From Laccaria trichodermophora (taxonomy: Eukaryota > Basidiomycota > Agaricomycetes > Agaricales > Hydnangiaceae): 64,000 bases of DNA. The notes under the pieces were generated by a model, which made no database searches, was not told where the DNA came from, and worked only from the letters and a program-made list of their open reading frames with translations. Of the stretch, positions 60,844 through 64,000 are shown piece by piece; within the stretch, counting starts at the first letter, position 1, and the number at the start of each line of letters is the position of its first letter. The position numbers and the translations under genes were made by a program. The stretch spans positions 766,633 to 830,632 of the forward strand of contig JACTVC010000013.1 in NCBI GenBank assembly GCA_018417955.1. Direction: 5' to 3'.

Positions 60844-63660
60844 TTACGCCGGTGTCCAATCCTGATCCAACCCCACAGCCCACGGCGCAAACGAAGGGCT
60901 CAAAGGCGGGCTCGTCGTCCTCCTCTCACCAATATCATCCCTCAACGTCGCCGATCCAGAAGTAACAGTCCTAATCGTGCTCCGATCAGGACTCACATAT
61001 GCAGAGGGGGGAGGCCCAACCATCGCAGGCGCAAGTGGTTGTTCCACAACAGACGCCAGCCCAAACCCAGATCCACCAGACCCAGAATCAGATCCAGACC
61101 CAGCCATCCATTGAGAGCGGCGGTACATTGGCCCTAAAGCTGAGAGGGCTGGAGAAATGGGACCACCACCAACACGTCGACGTCCAAATCCGTCGGAGCC
61201 TAAGCTTCCTTGTCGGCTGAGAGAGTTGTGTGTAGCGGATGCAGCTGAGTACGCAGAAGGTCTGGACGAGTTTGAGCCGAAGGAACCGCCCATCTCGCGT
61301 CGCGAGGCAGATGCAGACCCGGTCGACCTTGACGATGGAGCCATGTGTGAGCGCATAGAGTGAAGAGAGCCTTGTTCGGACAAGAAATCTGGTTGGTATA
61401 CGTATTGGGGCTGAAAAAACGATGATGAGTAAACAAAAAAAATGAGTGAAGATGAAGCTGCAAAAACATACCAAACCAAACGTCGTCCGTCTTCCAGCAG
61501 GCCCAAACAATCCAGAAGCCATCGTCCTCCATCCTTCTCCCGCATTCGGAGGTTCCTCTTCCAAAAGATCAATATCAATCGTCACATCAGCCCCACCCGG
61601 CGAATCCATATGCGGCGATACAAGATGAACAGGGGATCCAGACGCCGTAGACGACAAATCCGAGCTCGCCCACGCCTTGGGTGAAACCAAAGCCAAGCCA
61701 GGCGGATAAGGATGGTTCCTCAATGCAATGCTGCTGGTGGTATTCGAATCCCTCAATGAGGTCGAGCTCACAAAATGAGGGATGGCAGAAGGAGGAGCGG
61801 GTGTGTCCAGTATATCCCCCATTCCAGTCTGTGTAGAGAAGCTTGTCCCACCTGGAGCCTGATCAGAGTACGGGTCCTCGTAAGCCGGTGGTGGAGCAGA
61901 CGACGATCCTGACATCCATGATTGCTCTCCTACTGCAGGAACCTCAGGAGGCGTCACAGCCCTCGGTGGAAGCGCCAACACCGGTGTACTAGGGGCAGAC
62001 GAATGCGCATCATGATACACAGTGCCGCCTGACGCTGCACTCCTCGCGCTAATATTCGACGTCGGCCTAACGCCGTCCGGTCCCAATCCAACCTGCTGTT
62101 GACCCAAGTTTGGGTTCCTCAGTCGTCCTTGCTCGAAATCCACATCAGTGAATGGCTCAACGATGTAGTCCTGCGAATGCGTAGAATGTCTGGGCTCAGA
62201 AGAGGTATTGAACCAGCTGAAACGGCCGAGTCCACTCAGCCTGAGGGCGTCCAGGAGGCCACTACCGCTGCTGCTTGGGCCTGCAGGGGACCCGGTACTG
62301 AGCGGTGAGTAATGTGGCGAGACGCTTTCAACTCTTACTCGGCGCGCAGTGAGTGTCACAGCTTCCTCTGCATCGATAGGGTACGAGCTCTGATGCGAGA
62401 GATGAGATGGGCTGCTCTTGAACGGAGGTCTAAGTGGGTCCATGGGACGGTAAGCTGTTTCTGGGTCAACCAATCGAGGGGGAGGGAGCAGAGGCGAATT
62501 CGAGTATGCATAGGCGCCTGTATACTCTTCGTCGGGTTGGTCTTGGTCAGAAGGGAGCACGGACTCGTCCTGAATACGTTGCATATCATGAGATGAAAGT
62601 GGCCTATGTTCCCCCACATTTTCTTCGGGCGTAGATGGTAGCAAGCCCAAGCTGGGGCGGTCAAGCAATACACCGTACCCAGAAGCACCGGTTGACGAGG
62701 AACCAGAGGATGAAAGACTGCCTGTGGGAGGCAAAGGCATTCTTGGGGGAGGGCGAACGCCAAGCTCTGGGCCAACCTGCGTCATTTCTTGAGTCTGAGT
62801 TCCAGAGGGACCGGCGATGGGGCCACTGCTGCGTTGCAAGAAGGGATCTGCCTCTTCACCGCTGTGCCTTGGAGAGCCTTCTCCTGGCGAGCGCCCGCCA
62901 GGACCGATGACGAAATAGTCTTCGTCGATAGGCGTGATGTACGAGAATCGGGTGCGCGAATTCCTGTTGCTACGTTGCTTGTAACAGAGCCAGAAGAAGA
63001 TGAGACATGCAAAGATGAAGATGAGGGTCAGGATGCCAGCGACGATGATCCCAATAAGTTGGCCTCTGGAAAGATGGCCAGCCGGGGTTACGGTAGGTGT
63101 TGGTAGGATAGATGAAGATGATGTAGTTGAAGATGTTAGATGAGATGATACAGAAGCAGATGAGGTCGTAAGAAGAGAAGTGGTAGACGTGGCAGTGGTG
63201 GAAGAAAAGGAGGAGAGGGAGGAGGAAGTAGGTATTTCCGGGGAGGAAGACGTTATAGAGGTCGTTGGTATCGCAGAGGTAAAGGAGGAGAGGGAGGAGG
63301 AAGTAGGCATTTCGGGGGAGGAAGTCGTTATAGAGGTCGTTGGTATCACAGAGATGGTCGTAGGGGAAGTGGTAGGAGCAATGGTTGCTGTAATCGTGGT
63401 TGATGCGAGAGTCGTGATACTGAATACAGGCGAGAGGGAGCCACCATAGACCCAGAGTGTACCTAATGGTATCTATAGAAAATATTCACATTAGCAATGA
63501 CTTGAGAGCGAGAAACCCGAGAAACTCTTACACTTGGCCCGTAGTACGTGAGTGGCAAGTACTCGATGCTGGTCGATGTGGTTGGCTCGCCAGCAGCATC
63601 AGTGACGACAGACGGAACAGGCGTCAACCACGGTGGGTAGGCCTGAGTTGGGGCAGCCAT
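60844..63660 (-). CDS. Large Ser/Thr-rich single-pass membrane protein
   Basis: Exons (reverse) 63660-63532, 63472-61472 and 61410-60844 give 898 aa. The N-terminus MAAPTQAYPPWLTPVPSVVT lacks an obvious signal peptide. Residues 60-165 are a dense Ser/Thr stalk including two near-identical repeats (PTTSIT.SSPE.PTSSSLSS), suited to O-mannosylation. A transmembrane helix (GQLIGIIVAGILTLIFIFAC) follows, then KQRSNRNSR as stop-transfer. The 680-residue cytosolic tail is disordered with recurring motifs: EDYFVIGPGG, EEADPFLQR, RPSLGLLPSTP, APPPAYEDPY (a PPxY motif for WW-domain or Nedd4-type ligases). This layout resembles fungal wall sensors, but no WSC or CFEM domain is present. Function unknown. 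Confidence 0.75.
63208..63360 (-). repeat. Tandem 75-bp coding repeat
   Basis: Two copies of a unit containing GAGGGAGGAGGAAGTAGG and GTTATAGAGGTCGTTGGTAT (forward strand) lie back to back inside the Ser/Thr stalk. They differ at only a few bases, so copy number is likely variable between strains. Confidence 0.7.
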
Positions 63661-64000
63661 AGCAGCGAAGCTGGGGCAGGAAAGAAAGTTTTATACGTTG
63701 CTAAAAGAACAGATCGTTAGTAGAGAGCGTGGTGGTTCTTTCTATGTTCATCACAAGACTTGGTCAGATATCACGCAACAAGATAGCTCAAACAACATAC
63801 GAATTCAAGTTTTTGTGGTTTTGGGGCAAATATGATCAATAGATATCGCGGATAAAGGGGAGGGGGGGTAGGGAGGAGGGTGAGGAGAAGGAAGAGGAGG
63901 ATGAGAACTGGGATGAATGAGCGGTGATTCAACTTGAACCATAGTCACATGACCAAGGCACGTAGAGATTGTCCTTCAAGTTAGCGTGCCTGTATTTTAT
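63661..64000 (-). promoter_or_regulatory. Upstream region with purine/pyrimidine tract
   Basis: A purine-rich run at about 63854-63905 on the forward strand is a CT-rich tract on the coding strand, about 200 bp upstream of the membrane-protein start. CT-rich tracts are common near fungal transcription starts. No gene is seen here. Confidence 0.4.

Noticed and set aside
61088..61470. Read-through of the long exon of the membrane protein after TTFGL
   Set aside because: The read-through text becomes hydrophobic nonsense; a GTATGT donor at 61471 and an acceptor at 61411 join the conserved Ser-rich frame instead.

Overview
The window reads as nuclear DNA of a mushroom-forming basidiomycete (Agaricomycetes). 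Genes sit on both strands and are cut by many short introns (about 40-70 nt, GT-AG, two GC-AG). The recognisable genes are fungal: a peroxisomal-type alcohol oxidase, Rix7, a Dpb11/Rad4-type BRCT protein, an Ecm11-domain protein, F-box/LRR proteins and a Ran1-like kinase. No organism name can be given from sequence alone. All exon structures were worked out by hand from splice motifs and frame.

1-9.5 kb is a tandem array of a two-gene module. Each module has a forward TMEM53/DUF829-like alpha/beta hydrolase converging on a reverse-strand secreted protein of about 575 aa, here called the LYHGT family after its conserved motif. Three hydrolase copies are intact. The LYHGT partner is intact in modules 2 and 3 and reduced to a deletion-ridden relic in module 1. 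Neighbouring modules are divergent, so each hydrolase shares a promoter region with the previous LYHGT gene. A fourth intact LYHGT copy lies alone at 20.0-21.9 kb beside a tRNA-Ile.

9.5-19.9 kb holds a 337-bp hAT-like MITE with long inverted repeats and an 8-bp target duplication, a 17-exon alcohol oxidase ending in the peroxisomal signal SRL, an unknown 263-aa gene with one pseudogene copy and a more decayed relic, and an ICT1/Pth4-like peptide-release protein whose GGQ motif is altered.

20-30 kb holds the fourth LYHGT gene, a Ran1-like kinase, a gene-poor stretch with an old 1.6-kb-spaced duplication, and a CBM5/12 chitin-binding-module protein with exon-encoded Gly/Ala repeats. 30-38.8 kb holds F-box/LRR genes (one probably broken) and the Ecm11-domain gene.

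38.9-48.5 kb holds an MFS transporter, Rix7 and a Ser-rich protein. 48.5-64 kb holds a poorly resolved locus, the BRCT gene, a class 3 lipase and two single-pass membrane proteins.

The right half is mostly conserved housekeeping genes. The left third is accessory: tandem duplications, pseudogenes and a transposable element. The best candidate for something undescribed is the hydrolase + LYHGT module.
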